Assembly (NCBI RefSeq): GCF_001667035.1
Contig: NZ_LZIR01000073.1
Span: forward strand, 1 to 48,024
DNA length: 48,024 bases
Reading direction: 5' to 3'
Origin: Mycobacterium sp. 852002-51057_SCH5723018
Lineage (GTDB): Bacteria > Actinomycetota > Actinomycetes > Mycobacteriales > Mycobacteriaceae
The notes beneath the pieces were generated by a model. That model saw nothing but the letters and a program-made list of their open reading frames with translations. It ran no database searches and was not told the origin of the DNA. A program made the translations under genes and the position numbers. How positions within the stretch are numbered: position 1 is the stretch's first letter; the number at the start of each line of letters is the position of its first letter. Below are positions 24,271 through 32,743 of the stretch, piece after piece.

Positions 24271-27200
24271 TCACCGCAGCCGCATTCCCCGTGGCGTGCG
24301 GGCGAATCCGGCTTCCGATAGCGCCTCGATCACGGGACCCGGGCCGCCGGCGCGCGGCTGCAAGGTCGGCGTGCCGTCGATGCGTTCCACCAGGATCGAC
24401 TCGACGCGCCGTGCGGTGACCAGCTCGGCCAGCGCCAGGGCCGCGGCGTGGTCGGCCGCCGGGTCGTCGGTGAATGTCAGCAGCGACCGGCCGCCGCGCT
24501 CGAGGAACCAGGCGAGCTCGCCGTCCACCAGCGCGACGAGCGCACCCGCCTTGCGGCCGGGCCGGGCCCCGTTGCCTTGCTCGTCGTCGCTCGGGGCGGG
24601 CCAGGGCAGGGCGGCGCCGTAGGGGTTGGCCGGGTCGGTGGCGGCCAGGACGACCGCCCGGTAGTGGGGCCGTTCCGGGTCGATTCCATCGGTGAACCCG
24701 CGCAGCCGGTCGACGGTGGACGCGACGGCGAATTGGGCGCCCCCCAACGACTCCACGAAGTAGCCGCGCTGGCATCTGCCGGACTCCTCGAAGGTGCTGA
24801 GCACCTTGTAGAGCATGGCGAACCCGCCCGGCACGCCCTCGGCCGTCACCGCGCCCCGGGTCAGCACGCCGTGGCGGTTCAACAGCAGCTCGGCCTGGTA
24901 GGTGGCGCGCAGGGTGGAATCCGGCTCGGGAGCCGGCAGCGCCGACCATCGCCCGGCCACCGTCGGGTCGGTGCCGCGCGCGGTGGGGTGGGCCAGGTTG
25001 TAGCGGCTCAGCCGCGGCGGGCGGTGCGAGCGGTGCGCGGGGGCGGAACGCTTGCGCGCGCCCGCGCCGCCGAGCATGGCGCGGATCGGCGCGAAGGTAT
25101 CGCCGGTGACCCAGCCGGCCCAGACCAGTTCCCACAGCGCGGCTTTCAGGGCGGCCTCGCCGATCGCGTCGTGGGCGAGCTGGCGGAAGAAGTACGCGCC
25201 GCCCCCCGAAAGCGTGTTCAGGATCGCGCGGTGGGCGTCGGTGAAGTCGATCTCGGCGCGACCGGTGAGCGTCAGCGGCGCCGAATCGCTGGGGTGCAGC
25301 GCGATCCAGCCGTCGCTGCTCGAGATCGCCCCGCCGCCCGACCAGGTGACCTCGCCGGTCGCGAGCAGCTCGTCGAGCATGGCGGGGGCGTAGTCGCGCA
25401 CCCGCGGGCTCAGCACCAGCGGTTCGATGGCCGAGGCCGGCATCCGCGCTCCGGCCAGCTGATCGATCACGGACATCAGGCCGTCCAGCCCCGACTGGCC
25501 CGGGGAACCGGGTGAGCCCACCCGGTGCCAGGCCGGCAGGAACCGCCCGTACGCGGCGGTGCTCACCGGTTCCACCTGGGCGCGCAGCGCCGCCAGCGAG
25601 CGGCGCCGCAGGATGCGCAGCACGTCGGCGTCGCACCACTGCTCGCCTCCGGCCCCGGACACCGGGGGAGCGGCGACGAAGTCGCCCCGCACCAGCCTGC
25701 CGTCGGCCGCCAGCCGGCCCAGCACGTCGGCCGTCACCCGCAGCCCCAGCCCGAACCGGGCGGCGGCCTCGGTGGTGGTGAAGGCGGTGTGGGTGCGCGC
25801 GTAGCGGCCCAGCAGCTCGCCGAGGGGGTCGGCGACGGCCTCGGTGAAGGCGGCCGGAACGCCCAGCGGAACCGCGGCCCCCACGCCGTCGCGCAGCCGG
25901 CCGATGTCTTCGACCGCCACCCACCAGCTGCGGCCGGTGAACGACACCGTCAGCGCGCGCCGGGCGGCGCGCAGGCCCTCCAGCCACCCGCCCACCTCCG
26001 CCCCGCCGGCCCGCGCGGCGACCTCCTCTTCGGTCAACGGGCCGAGCAGCCGCAGCAGGTCGGCGACGGCCTCGGCGTCGCGGGCGGCCCGGTCCGCAGA
26101 CAGGTGCTGCAGCTGGCGGCCCGTCGCGGCGACGACGTCCGGGTCGAGCAGCTCGCGCAGCTCGACCCGGCCCAGCAGCTCGGCCAGCAGGGTGCTGTCC
26201 AGCGACAGCGCCGCGGCCCGGCGCTCGGCCAGCGGGGTGTCGCCCTCGTACATGAACGCGCCGACGTAGCCGAACAGCAGGGAGGCCGCGAAGGGCGACG
26301 GCCGCGCCGTCTCCGTCTCGAGCACCCGCACCTTGCGCTGGGCGATGCCGGCCATCAGCCCCACCAGGGCGGGGACGTCGTAGACGTCCTGCAGGCATTC
26401 GCGGATGGTCTCCAGCACCACCGGGAAGTCGGGGTACTTGCGGGCGACGTCCAGCAGCTGGGCGGCGCGCTGCCGCTGGTGCCACAGCGGCGAACGGCGC
26501 CCCGGGTGACGGCGGGGCAGCAGCAGCGCGCGGGCCGCGCATTCGCGGAACCGCGACGCGAACAGCGCCGAACCGCCCACTTCTGCGGTGACGATGGGCT
26601 CGATCTCGTCGGCGTCGAACACGAACAATTCCGCGCCGGGAGGCGCGTCTGTGCCGCTCTCGGAAACGGTGTCGGGCAGGCGCACCACGATGCCGTCATC
26701 GGAGGCGGTCGGCTTTTCGTCGATGCCGTAGCGTTCGCGCAGCCGCCGCCCCACGGCCAGCGCGAGCGGCCCGTGTACCCGCAGCCCGTACGGCGAGTGC
26801 AGGATCACCCGCCAGTCGCCGAGTTCGTCGCGGAACCGCTCGACCAGCAGCGTGGCGTCGGTGGGCACCACCCCGGCGGCTACGCGCTGCTCGTCCAGCA
26901 GCCCCCACAGGTTGTCGGTCGCGTAGGCGTCAAAACCCAAACCGGCGCAACGCTTGTCGAATGCCTCGCGGTTCAGCCCGGCGAGCTCGCCGGTGAACGC
27001 GCCGAGCGCGGCGCCGAGCGCGGCCGGGCGGCCGGCGTCGTCGCCGCGCCAGAACGGCAGCCGGGCCGGCTGGCCCGGCGCGGGGATCACCAGCACCCGG
27101 TCGTGGGTGATCTCGGTGATCCGCCAGCTGGTGGCGCCCAGCGAGATGACGTCACCGGGTCGCGACTCGTAGACCATCTCCTCGTCGAGTTCGCCCACCC

Positions 27201-28872
27201 GCGAAGGCTTTTCGGAGTCTTCAACGGAAGAAGCGAGGTAGACGGTGAACAGGCCGCGATCGGGGATGGCGCCGCCGGAGGTGACCGCCAGCCGCTGGGC
27301 GCCGGGCCGCGCGGTGAGCGTGCCCGTGTCGCGGTCGTAGACCAGTCGCGGTCTCAGCTCGGCGAATTCGGTGGAAGGGTACTTGCCGCTCAAAAAGTCC
27401 AGGGTGGCCTCGTACACGCTGCGCGGCAGCGTCGCGAACGGGGCGCTGCGGCGCACCGTGTCGAACCACCGGTCGGCGTCCAGGGGCTCGAGGGCGGCGG
27501 CCGCCACGGTCTGCTGCGCCAGAATGTCGAGCGGGTTGGCCGGCACCCGCATCGTCTCGATCTGGCCGGCGAGCATGCGCTGCACGGTGACCGCGCAGCC
27601 GATCAGGTCGGTGCGGTGCTTGGGGAACAGCACGCCCTGCGATACCTCGCCGACCTGATGGCCGGCCCGCCCGATGCGTTGCAGCCCGCTGGCCACCGAC
27701 GGCGGCGCCTCGACCTGGATCACCAGGTCGACCGCGCCCATGTCGATGCCCAACTCCAGGCTCGACGTCGCCACCACCGCCTTGAGCAGGCCACGTTTGA
27801 GGTCCTCTTCGACGACCGCGCGCTGCTCCTTGCTGACCGACCCGTGGTGGGCGCGCGCCAGCACCGTCGGCGCGCCGAATGTCTGGCCGCTGCCCAGCAG
27901 GTGGGCCGGCGCCCCGCCGGGCACCCCCGGGTTTCCCTCAGACGGCAGGTCGATGCCCGACCGTTCGGCGTGGATTTCGTTGAGCCGGGCGGTCAGCCGT
28001 TCGGCCAGTCGCCGCGAGTTGGCGAACACGATGGTCGAGCTGTGCGACTCAATCAGGTCGACCAGGCGCGCTTCCACATCGGGCCAGATGCTGTTGGCCG
28101 CCAGGTTGGCCATGTCGGGTACCGGAACCTGCACCGTCAGCTCGAGGGTCTTGGCCGACGGCGGAGCCACGATGGCGGTGGGGGATTGGCCGGACAGGAA
28201 CCGGGCCAGCTCCTCGGGCGGGCGCACGGTCGCCGACAACCCGATGCGCTGCGCGGGCCGCCCCTCACGCAGCGCATCCAGCCGCTCGAGCGACAGGGCC
28301 AAATGGGCGCCGCGCTTGCCGCCCGCGATGGCGTGGATCTCGTCGACGATCACCGTCTGGATCCCGGCCAGGGTCTCGCGCGCGGCCGAGGTCAGCATCA
28401 GGAACAGCGACTCGGGGGTGGTGATCAGCACGTCGGGAGGGCGCGCGATGAGCTGGCGGCGCGCCGCGGGCGGGGTGTCCCCGGAGCGCACCCCGACACT
28501 GATGTCCGGTGGCGGCAGACCATGGCGCTGCGCGACCCTGGCCAGGCCCGCCAGCGGGGTGCGCAGGTTGCGCTCGACGTCGACGGCCAGCGCCTTTAGC
28601 GGTGACACGTAGAGCACCCGCGTGCCGGCCGGTCGTTCCGCCGCGGCGGGCCTCGTGGCCAGCTGGTCGATCGCCCACAGGAACGCCGCGAGCGTCTTCC
28701 CGGATCCGGTCGGCGCGATCACCAGGGTGTTGGCGCCCTCGGCGATGGCGTTCCAGGCGTCGGCCTGCGCGGTGGTCGGCGCGGCGAACGTGCTGTCGAA
28801 CCACTCGCGAGTGATCGCGCTGAACCGGCCCAAGGGGTCAGGGGACGGGTCGGCAGAGGCGCGAGTGCTCAC
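24271..28872 (-). CDS. lhr: Large DEAD/DEAH helicase Lhr
   Basis: A 1533-residue superfamily 2 helicase-related protein (Rv3296 counterpart), a 3'-5' DNA translocase and helicase with a DNA-repair role in mycobacteria. Walker A APTGSGKT is at residues 53-60 and the DEIH box at 177-180; TTPESLF and the motif III SAT (GLSATVRP) precede motif VI IGRAGHQ (about 400-410). The signature Lhr winged-helix and beta-barrel region follows the helicase core, and a C-terminal extension of more than 600 residues contains the putative oligomerisation region. The start is chosen at GTG/ATG 28872 (MSTRASADPS). It is followed directly by nei2. The long antisense frames on the plus strand here are shadows. Confidence 0.96.
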   Translation of the reverse strand: MSTRASADPSPDPLGRFSAITREWFDSTFAAPTTAQADAWNAIAEGANTLVIAPTGSGKTLAAFLWAIDQLATRPAAAERPAGTRVLYVSPLKALAVDVERNLRTPLAGLARVAQRHGLPPPDISVGVRSGDTPPAARRQLIARPPDVLITTPESLFLMLTSAARETLAGIQTVIVDEIHAIAGGKRGAHLALSLERLDALREGRPAQRIGLSATVRPPEELARFLSGQSPTAIVAPPSAKTLELTVQVPVPDMANLAANSIWPDVEARLVDLIESHSSTIVFANSRRLAERLTARLNEIHAERSGIDLPSEGNPGVPGGAPAHLLGSGQTFGAPTVLARAHHGSVSKEQRAVVEEDLKRGLLKAVVATSSLELGIDMGAVDLVIQVEAPPSVASGLQRIGRAGHQVGEVSQGVLFPKHRTDLIGCAVTVQRMLAGQIETMRVPANPLDILAQQTVAAAALEPLDADRWFDTVRRSAPFATLPRSVYEATLDFLSGKYPSTEFAELRPRLVYDRDTGTLTARPGAQRLAVTSGGAIPDRGLFTVYLASSVEDSEKPSRVGELDEEMVYESRPGDVISLGATSWRITEITHDRVLVIPAPGQPARLPFWRGDDAGRPAALGAALGAFTGELAGLNREAFDKRCAGLGFDAYATDNLWGLLDEQRVAAGVVPTDATLLVERFRDELGDWRVILHSPYGLRVHGPLALAVGRRLRERYGIDEKPTASDDGIVVRLPDTVSESGTDAPPGAELFVFDADEIEPIVTAEVGGSALFASRFRECAARALLLPRRHPGRRSPLWHQRQRAAQLLDVARKYPDFPVVLETIRECLQDVYDVPALVGLMAGIAQRKVRVLETETARPSPFAASLLFGYVGAFMYEGDTPLAERRAAALSLDSTLLAELLGRVELRELLDPDVVAATGRQLQHLSADRAARDAEAVADLLRLLGPLTEEEVAARAGGAEVGGWLEGLRAARRALTVSFTGRSWWVAVEDIGRLRDGVGAAVPLGVPAAFTEAVADPLGELLGRYARTHTAFTTTEAAARFGLGLRVTADVLGRLAADGRLVRGDFVAAPPVSGAGGEQWCDADVLRILRRRSLAALRAQVEPVSTAAYGRFLPAWHRVGSPGSPGQSGLDGLMSVIDQLAGARMPASAIEPLVLSPRVRDYAPAMLDELLATGEVTWSGGGAISSSDGWIALHPSDSAPLTLTGRAEIDFTDAHRAILNTLSGGGAYFFRQLAHDAIGEAALKAALWELVWAGWVTGDTFAPIRAMLGGAGARKRSAPAHRSHRPPRLSRYNLAHPTARGTDPTVAGRWSALPAPEPDSTLRATYQAELLLNRHGVLTRGAVTAEGVPGGFAMLYKVLSTFEESGRCQRGYFVESLGGAQFAVASTVDRLRGFTDGIDPERPHYRAVVLAATDPANPYGAALPWPAPSDDEQGNGARPGRKAGALVALVDGELAWFLERGGRSLLTFTDDPAADHAAALALAELVTARRVESILVERIDGTPTLQPRAGGPGPVIEALSEAGFARTPRGMRLR

Positions 28873-28915
28873 CGCACCATCGTGCCAACGCCCACCGACA
28901 AAAACCGGCGGGTTC

Positions 28916-29581
28916 TCACAGCCTCGCGGTGGCCATCGCGTTGTTCAGCTCCGGCGGAATTTCCGGCACCCGGGAAATGGCGTCCAACAGCGCGTGCGCG
29001 CAGGCGTCCGCGAGCCGGTCGGCGTCGGTGGTGGGATCCATGATCCGCTGACGGCAAATCTCAAACGTCAGGGCCAGCCAGCCGTGGATGATCACCCGCA
29101 AGTCCCGCTCGACGCGGGGTTCCAGCGCGTCGGTGTCCGGCATCCCACTCACGACCTCGGCGATGCGAGACATGATGTGTTCCATCTGACGGTTCTTGGC
29201 CTCATCGTCGATGCCGAGCAGAACCGGGTCGGACCGGCCTAGGCCCACGTAGGCGGCCCACGCGGCCTCGGGGTTTTGCTGGTGGTAGGCCATGTAGGCG
29301 AGCACGCCGGCCCGGATCTCCTCGAACATCGTCATGCCGGCCGGCACGGGGTTATTGGTGGCCTCGTACAGCCGGTCGGCCTCGTCCTTGACCACCGCGG
29401 CGAAAAACGCCCGCTTGTCGGGGAAGTAGTGGTACATCAGGGCGCGCGAGACCCCCGCGCGCTCGGCGATTTCGTCGATGCGGACCTCGTCGTAGGGGCG
29501 CTTCCCAAAGACTTCTGCCCCCAACGCGAGCAGCTCGGCGCGTCGATCCTCCGGGGATAACCGCCTCCTGGCTGTCGGCAT
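28916..29581 (-). CDS. TetR-family transcriptional regulator (Rv3295-like)
   Basis: A 221-residue TetR regulator, the same length as Rv3295. The N-terminal helix-turn-helix domain (about residues 8-55) contains FGKRPYDEVRIDEIAERAGVS and MYHYFPDKRAFF; the rest is the helical ligand-binding and dimer domain. The ATG at 29581 (MPTARRR) is chosen for length and because the upstream open frame would cover the putative operator. The ligand is unknown. It lies 43 bases upstream of lhr in the same direction, so it could be transcribed with, or control, the repair genes. The palindrome just upstream of its start suggests autoregulation. Confidence 0.92.
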   Translation of the reverse strand: MPTARRRLSPEDRRAELLALGAEVFGKRPYDEVRIDEIAERAGVSRALMYHYFPDKRAFFAAVVKDEADRLYEATNNPVPAGMTMFEEIRAGVLAYMAYHQQNPEAAWAAYVGLGRSDPVLLGIDDEAKNRQMEHIMSRIAEVVSGMPDTDALEPRVERDLRVIIHGWLALTFEICRQRIMDPTTDADRLADACAHALLDAISRVPEIPPELNNAMATARL

Positions 29582-29594
29582 GAGACAAATAGTA

Positions 29595-29609
29595 CTCATG
29601 TGAAATGAG
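29595..29609. promoter_or_regulatory. Putative TetR operator
   Basis: Perfect palindrome CTCAT-GTGAA-ATGAG, 14-28 bases upstream of the TetR start codon; 5-base arms with a 5-base spacer. Position and symmetry fit binding by the adjacent regulator. No biochemical support. Confidence 0.45.
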
Positions 29610-29721
29610 CCCACTGCCACATTGCGCACAGTCGACCGGCGCGGACCGTTTTCCCGGCGAAATTGACGATGCCGTCTTTTACAGTGGGATGCCCCGACTG
29701 CCGTTACCACCGGTCAAAGGC

Positions 29722-29747
29722 GGTTTACCGCGGTTTGCCCACGGGTA
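29722..29747 (+). promoter_or_regulatory. SigF-type promoter
   Basis: GGTTT (29722-29726), 16-base spacer, GGGTA (29743-29747): an exact match to the mycobacterial SigF consensus GGTTT-N15-17-GGGTA. It points to the membrane-protein gene beginning at 29878, about 125 bases downstream. Confidence 0.7.
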
Positions 29748-29877
29748 TTTCTGCCCATGCGATCTCTCAATTGGGCCAGCACCCGAGGTGGTCGAAAAAA
29801 TCCGTCGTTGCGCGGTAACTAATGCGACGCAGCGAACGATGAACCAAGCAGCCAGATGCGGGACACGAGGTACGAGG

Positions 29878-30261
29878 ATGCAAAAAGCAGGTGAGCGGTT
29901 CCCGGGCGATCGCCTGGGAGAGGAAGACGGCGAGGTGCACGCCGCCATCCGGTTTGCCGTCCTAGCCGCCCTGGCGGGGGTTGGCTTCCTGATACTGGCG
30001 GCGCTGTGGGTCAGCACCTGCCCGGGCACGGGCGTCGACACCGTGGCCTGTGGGGCACCCCAGCGGACGATGCTGGCGCTGGGCGGTCCCCTGATCTTGC
30101 TGGCCGGGGGGATCTGGGCGTTCCTTCGCACCTACCGCGTCTGGAAGGCCCGCGGCACCTGGTGGGGATGGCACGGCGCGGGGTGGTTTTTGCTGACGCT
30201 GATGGTGGTGACGCTCGGCCTGGGCGTTTCCCCGATCGCCGGCCCGGTACTGGCCCTCTGA
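29878..30261 (+). CDS. Small membrane protein (Rv3289c-like), SigF locus
   Basis: A 127-residue membrane protein with three hydrophobic segments: about residues 24-45 (FAVLAALAGVGFLILAALWV), 61-80 (LALGGPLILLAGGIWAF) and 98-120 (GWFLLTLMVVTLG). The order, length and composition suggest Rv3289c, the transmembrane protein that lies at the start of the sigF locus in M. tuberculosis. GAGG precedes the ATG by about 7 bases. A consensus SigF promoter is upstream, so stress or stationary-phase induction is likely. The function is unknown. In M. tuberculosis the lat-pcd group separates this gene from the TetR gene; here they adjoin. Confidence 0.75.
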   Translation: MQKAGERFPGDRLGEEDGEVHAAIRFAVLAALAGVGFLILAALWVSTCPGTGVDTVACGAPQRTMLALGGPLILLAGGIWAFLRTYRVWKARGTWWGWHGAGWFLLTLMVVTLGLGVSPIAGPVLAL

Positions 30262-30301
30262 CCGGGCAGCGCTACCGCCGCGAACCGTTTACGCGAACCG
30301 T

Positions 30302-30637
30302 TTAAGAGGGGGTCGGCTGTTTGCTGACGGCCCCGGCGCGCGACGGGCTGTCCGCGTCCGCCACGACCTGCCACTGCTCGTCGATGCGGTTCACTCGGCG
30401 ATGCTCCACGACGAACCACAGCGCCCCGGCGACCGTCCCGAGCACCGCGACGAGCACCGTCGTCGTGAGCCACTCGTAGTGCCGGTAGGCGGCGGCGGCC
30501 GTGGTGCTGATCATCCCGGCCACCGCGACGGCCAGCAGGATGAACCCCGGCCAGTAGAGGTTGTCCTTCATCGTGAAACCGGCGTGCGGTTGCGTGGTCC
30601 GGAAATGGTCCGTCGGATCGCGATGCCTGTCGCCCAT
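30302..30637 (-). CDS. usfY: UsfY-like small membrane protein
   Basis: A 111-residue protein with a conserved cytoplasmic N-terminus (HRDPTDHFRTTQPHAG), then two hydrophobic helices (about 35-57 and 62-80) and a charged tail. The DPxDHxRTTxPHAG start resembles UsfY, the protein encoded just upstream of rsbW in M. tuberculosis; the match is from memory. The ATG at 30637 is supported by GGAGGAAC, about 8 bases upstream. Unlike the tuberculosis arrangement, it is on the opposite strand to rsbW-sigF. The role is unknown. Confidence 0.65.
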   Translation of the reverse strand: MGDRHRDPTDHFRTTQPHAGFTMKDNLYWPGFILLAVAVAGMISTTAAAAYRHYEWLTTTVLVAVLGTVAGALWFVVEHRRVNRIDEQWQVVADADSPSRAGAVSKQPTPS

Positions 30638-30739
30638 GACCTGTTCCTCCCTCATCCCTCCGCCGGAGGACGGGATAACAAAATGCTACTCAGTCGGCGG
30701 CGCTCGCGGAACTGCGGAACTTTGCCGCTGACCAGCGGG

Positions 30740-31120
30740 TCAGGCCGAGCGGGCCGTGTCCCGAACGAGCGCCTCGGGCACCGAGATCGCCCCGACCGTG
30801 GTCACCAGCCACACCACGATTGTCGCGGCGAGCCAGGACGCGAAGCCGCGGATGGTGAGCCCATGAGTCAATGCCGACGCCAGGCTCAACGCGACGAGGG
30901 TCAACACCAGGCCGGTGCCGCCGAGGAGCGGCGATGCATACGCGCGAGGCAGCCTCGAGATCGGCATCGACACCGTCTCCTGCGCGACCGAGAACAACAG
31001 CACGGCGACGACGAATCCCAACGCCGTCACCGAAACGCCGGGAACCGCCCAGGCGGCCACCAGCAGCCCGACCGCCCAGGAGGCGAGAAGCACAACCGCC
31101 CGCAGCAGAGCCTGCTTCAT
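30740..31120 (-). CDS. Four-helix membrane protein, phage-holin superfamily IV type
   Basis: A 126-residue protein with four hydrophobic helices (about residues 5-25, 30-48, 66-86 and 92-115). It resembles the mycobacterial 4-TM phage-holin/PF04020-like proteins (AWAVPGVSV, then an amphipathic loop, then LLGGTGLVLTLVALSLASAL). Despite the family name these are chromosomal membrane proteins of unknown role; no lysis genes are near. The ATG at 31120 begins MKQALLRAVV. It lies between usfY-like and the 52-residue protein on the same strand and may share a transcript with usfY-like (gap about 100 bases). Confidence 0.75.
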   Translation of the reverse strand: MKQALLRAVVLLASWAVGLLVAAWAVPGVSVTALGFVVAVLLFSVAQETVSMPISRLPRAYASPLLGGTGLVLTLVALSLASALTHGLTIRGFASWLAATIVVWLVTTVGAISVPEALVRDTARSA

Positions 31121-31195
31121 GGCGATAAGTGTAGGTCTGTTGACCGGCGACGGTTAAGAATCGTCAGCTTTGACCGCGCACCACTTTTTCCGCTG

Positions 31196-31220
31196 GGTTA
31201 TCCGCCGCGTCAAGTGGGTA
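31196..31220 (+). promoter_or_regulatory. SigF-type promoter toward rsbW-sigF
   Basis: GGTTA (31196-31200), 15-base spacer, GGGTA (31216-31220). It matches SigF promoters except for the last base of the -35 box. The next same-strand gene is rsbW, about 300 bases downstream, so transcripts would carry a long leader antisense to the 52-residue gene. Autoregulation of sigF from an upstream SigF promoter is known in M. tuberculosis. Confidence 0.6.
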
Positions 31221-31266
31221 TCAGCTCTAGACCATGATGAGTGCGGGAAGGGTTGCGTTAGCGTGG

Positions 31267-31425
31267 TTACCCCATCATGGGGGACAAGATCACGAAGACA
31301 CCCACATAGATGCCTACTGCGAGAACGATCAACACGGCCAGCGTGATCCCGGCGATCACCGCGATGCGCCGAAGCCGGCGCGTGCGCAGGTCTGTCATCT
31401 CAGGGCCGTCCATATCGGGCGGCAT
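31267..31425 (-). CDS. 52-aa single-helix membrane protein
   Basis: A short open frame: N-terminus MPPDMDGPEMTDLRTRRLRR, one membrane helix IAVIAGITLAVLIVLAVGIY, and a tail VGVFVILSPMMG. The basic residues just before the helix predict the N-terminus inside. In-frame ATGs at 31425, 31413 and 31398 are all possible starts. I recall homologous tiny proteins annotated in other mycobacteria. It lies antisense to the leader that would be made from the SigF promoter at 31196-31220. The function is unknown. Confidence 0.7.
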   Translation of the reverse strand: MPPDMDGPEMTDLRTRRLRRIAVIAGITLAVLIVLAVGIYVGVFVILSPMMG

Positions 31426-31520
31426 ACCCGGCGGCGGTCATGACTAACCCGTTGGGACCGACGGTCGACGGCGGGCTACAGCGCAGTAGTACTGTCAACC
31501 AGACATTGCCGGGAGACCAG

Positions 31521-31958
31521 ATGACCGATGCCGGATTCCGCGCGAACAAGCGTCAACGCGGCCACCGCGCCGTCGAGTTGCATGTCGCGGCACGCCTGGA
31601 GAACCTGGCGATGCTGCGCACCCTGGTCGGCGCCATCGGCACCTTCGAGGACCTCGATTTCGACGCCGTCGCGGACCTGCGGCTCGCGGTGGACGAAGTG
31701 TGCACCCGGTTGATCCGGTCGGCTACGCCGGACGCGACGCTCGTCGTCGTGGTCGACCCGCACGACGACGAATTGGTGGTGGAGGCTTCCGCGGCGTGCG
31801 ACACCCACGATGTGGTGGCGCCGGGCAGCTTCAGCTGGCATGTGCTGACGTCGCTGGCCGACGACGTTCAGACCTTCCACGACGGTCGCGAACCCAATGA
31901 AACCGGCAGCGTTTTCGGCATCACGCTGACCGCGCGACGGGCGGCCGCTAGCCGGTGA
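31521..31958 (+). CDS. rsbW: Anti-sigma F factor RsbW (UsfX)
   Basis: A 145-residue GHKL-fold protein, closely similar to M. tuberculosis RsbW/UsfX (Rv3287c), which binds and holds SigF inactive until an anti-anti-sigma factor displaces it. The ATG at 31521 (MTDAGFRANK) gives the tuberculosis length; an earlier ATG is in frame but lacks conservation. The N-box position reads AVDEVCTRLIRSA, with Arg where kinases of the SpoIIAB type have a Mg-binding Asn. Regions LENLAMLRTLVGAIG and DVVAPGSFSWHVL are characteristic. Its stop overlaps the sigF start (GTGA), so production of the two is coupled. Confidence 0.94.
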   Translation: MTDAGFRANKRQRGHRAVELHVAARLENLAMLRTLVGAIGTFEDLDFDAVADLRLAVDEVCTRLIRSATPDATLVVVVDPHDDELVVEASAACDTHDVVAPGSFSWHVLTSLADDVQTFHDGREPNETGSVFGITLTARRAAASR

Positions 31959-32743
31959 CCTCGCGAGCCCCCGGTAGTTCGGTCTCGCGGCCGAACGAGT
32001 ATGCCGACGTTCCGGACATGTTCCGCGAGTTGGCCGGTGTCGCGGCCGACTCGACGGAGTTCCAGCGCCAGCGGGACAAGATCGTGGAGCGGTGCCTGCC
32101 GCTGGCCGATCACATCGCCCGCCGGTTCGAGGGCCGGGGCGAACCGCGCGATGACCTGGTTCAGGTAGCGCGGGTCGGCTTGGTCAATGCGGTCGTCCGC
32201 TTCGACGTCGAGACCGGCTCGGACTTCGTCTCGTTCGCGGTGCCCACGATCATGGGGGAGGTCCGCCGCCACTTCCGCGACAACAGCTGGTCGGTCAAGG
32301 TGCCGCGGCGCCTCAAGGAGCTGCATTTGCGGCTCGGCACCGCGACCGCCGACCTGTCCCAACGCCTCGGCCGGGCACCGACCGCAACCGAACTCGCCTC
32401 GGAACTCGGCATGGAACGCGACGAGGTCGTCGAGGGCCTCGTGGCGGGCAGCTCCTACAACACGTTGTCCATCGACACCGGGGGCGGCAGCGACGACGAC
32501 GACGCGCGCGCCATTGCCGACACCCTGGGCGACGTGGACGCCGGCCTCGACCGCATCGAGGACCGCGAGGCGCTGCGTCCCTTGCTCGAGGCGCTTCCCG
32601 AGCGGGAACGAATGGTGTTGGTGCTCAGGTTTTTTGAATCGATGACACAAACGCAGATCGCCGAGCGGGTGGGCATCTCGCAGATGCACGTGTCCCGGCT
32701 GTTGGCCAAGTCGCTAGCGCGGCTGCGGGACCAGTTGCAATAG
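31955..32743 (+). CDS. sigF: RNA polymerase sigma factor SigF
   Basis: A 262-residue group 3 sigma-70 factor. Region 2 contains LADHIARRFEGRGEPRDDL and FVSFAVPTIMGEVRRHFRD (-10 recognition). Region 3 includes LSQRLGRAPTATELASELGM. Region 4 (about residues 205-260) has the helix-turn-helix MTQTQIAERVGISQMHVSRLLAKSL for the -35 box. The start is GTG 31955 overlapping the rsbW stop by 4 bases. SigF drives stationary-phase, cell-envelope and stress genes; its promoter consensus appears several times around this locus. The last 30 bases overlap the STAS-protein gene on the other strand. Confidence 0.97.
   Translation: MTSRAPGSSVSRPNEYADVPDMFRELAGVAADSTEFQRQRDKIVERCLPLADHIARRFEGRGEPRDDLVQVARVGLVNAVVRFDVETGSDFVSFAVPTIMGEVRRHFRDNSWSVKVPRRLKELHLRLGTATADLSQRLGRAPTATELASELGMERDEVVEGLVAGSSYNTLSIDTGGGSDDDDARAIADTLGDVDAGLDRIEDREALRPLLEALPERERMVLVLRFFESMTQTQIAERVGISQMHVSRLLAKSLARLRDQLQ

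Noticed and set aside
25525..28599. A 1024-codon open frame antisense to lhr (and similar long frames elsewhere, such as 42553-45093 minus)
   Set aside because: High GC third positions keep antisense frames open; the predicted proteins are Arg/Gly/Pro-rich, match no family and lie entirely over conserved genes.
30641..30740. SigF promoter before the usfY-like gene (GTTCC-N16-GAGTA)
   Set aside because: Mismatches in both boxes; not better than chance in this sequence.
30740..31120. Prophage signal from the holin-type membrane protein
   Set aside because: No integrase, capsid, endolysin or attachment repeats nearby; this protein family is chromosomal in mycobacteria.
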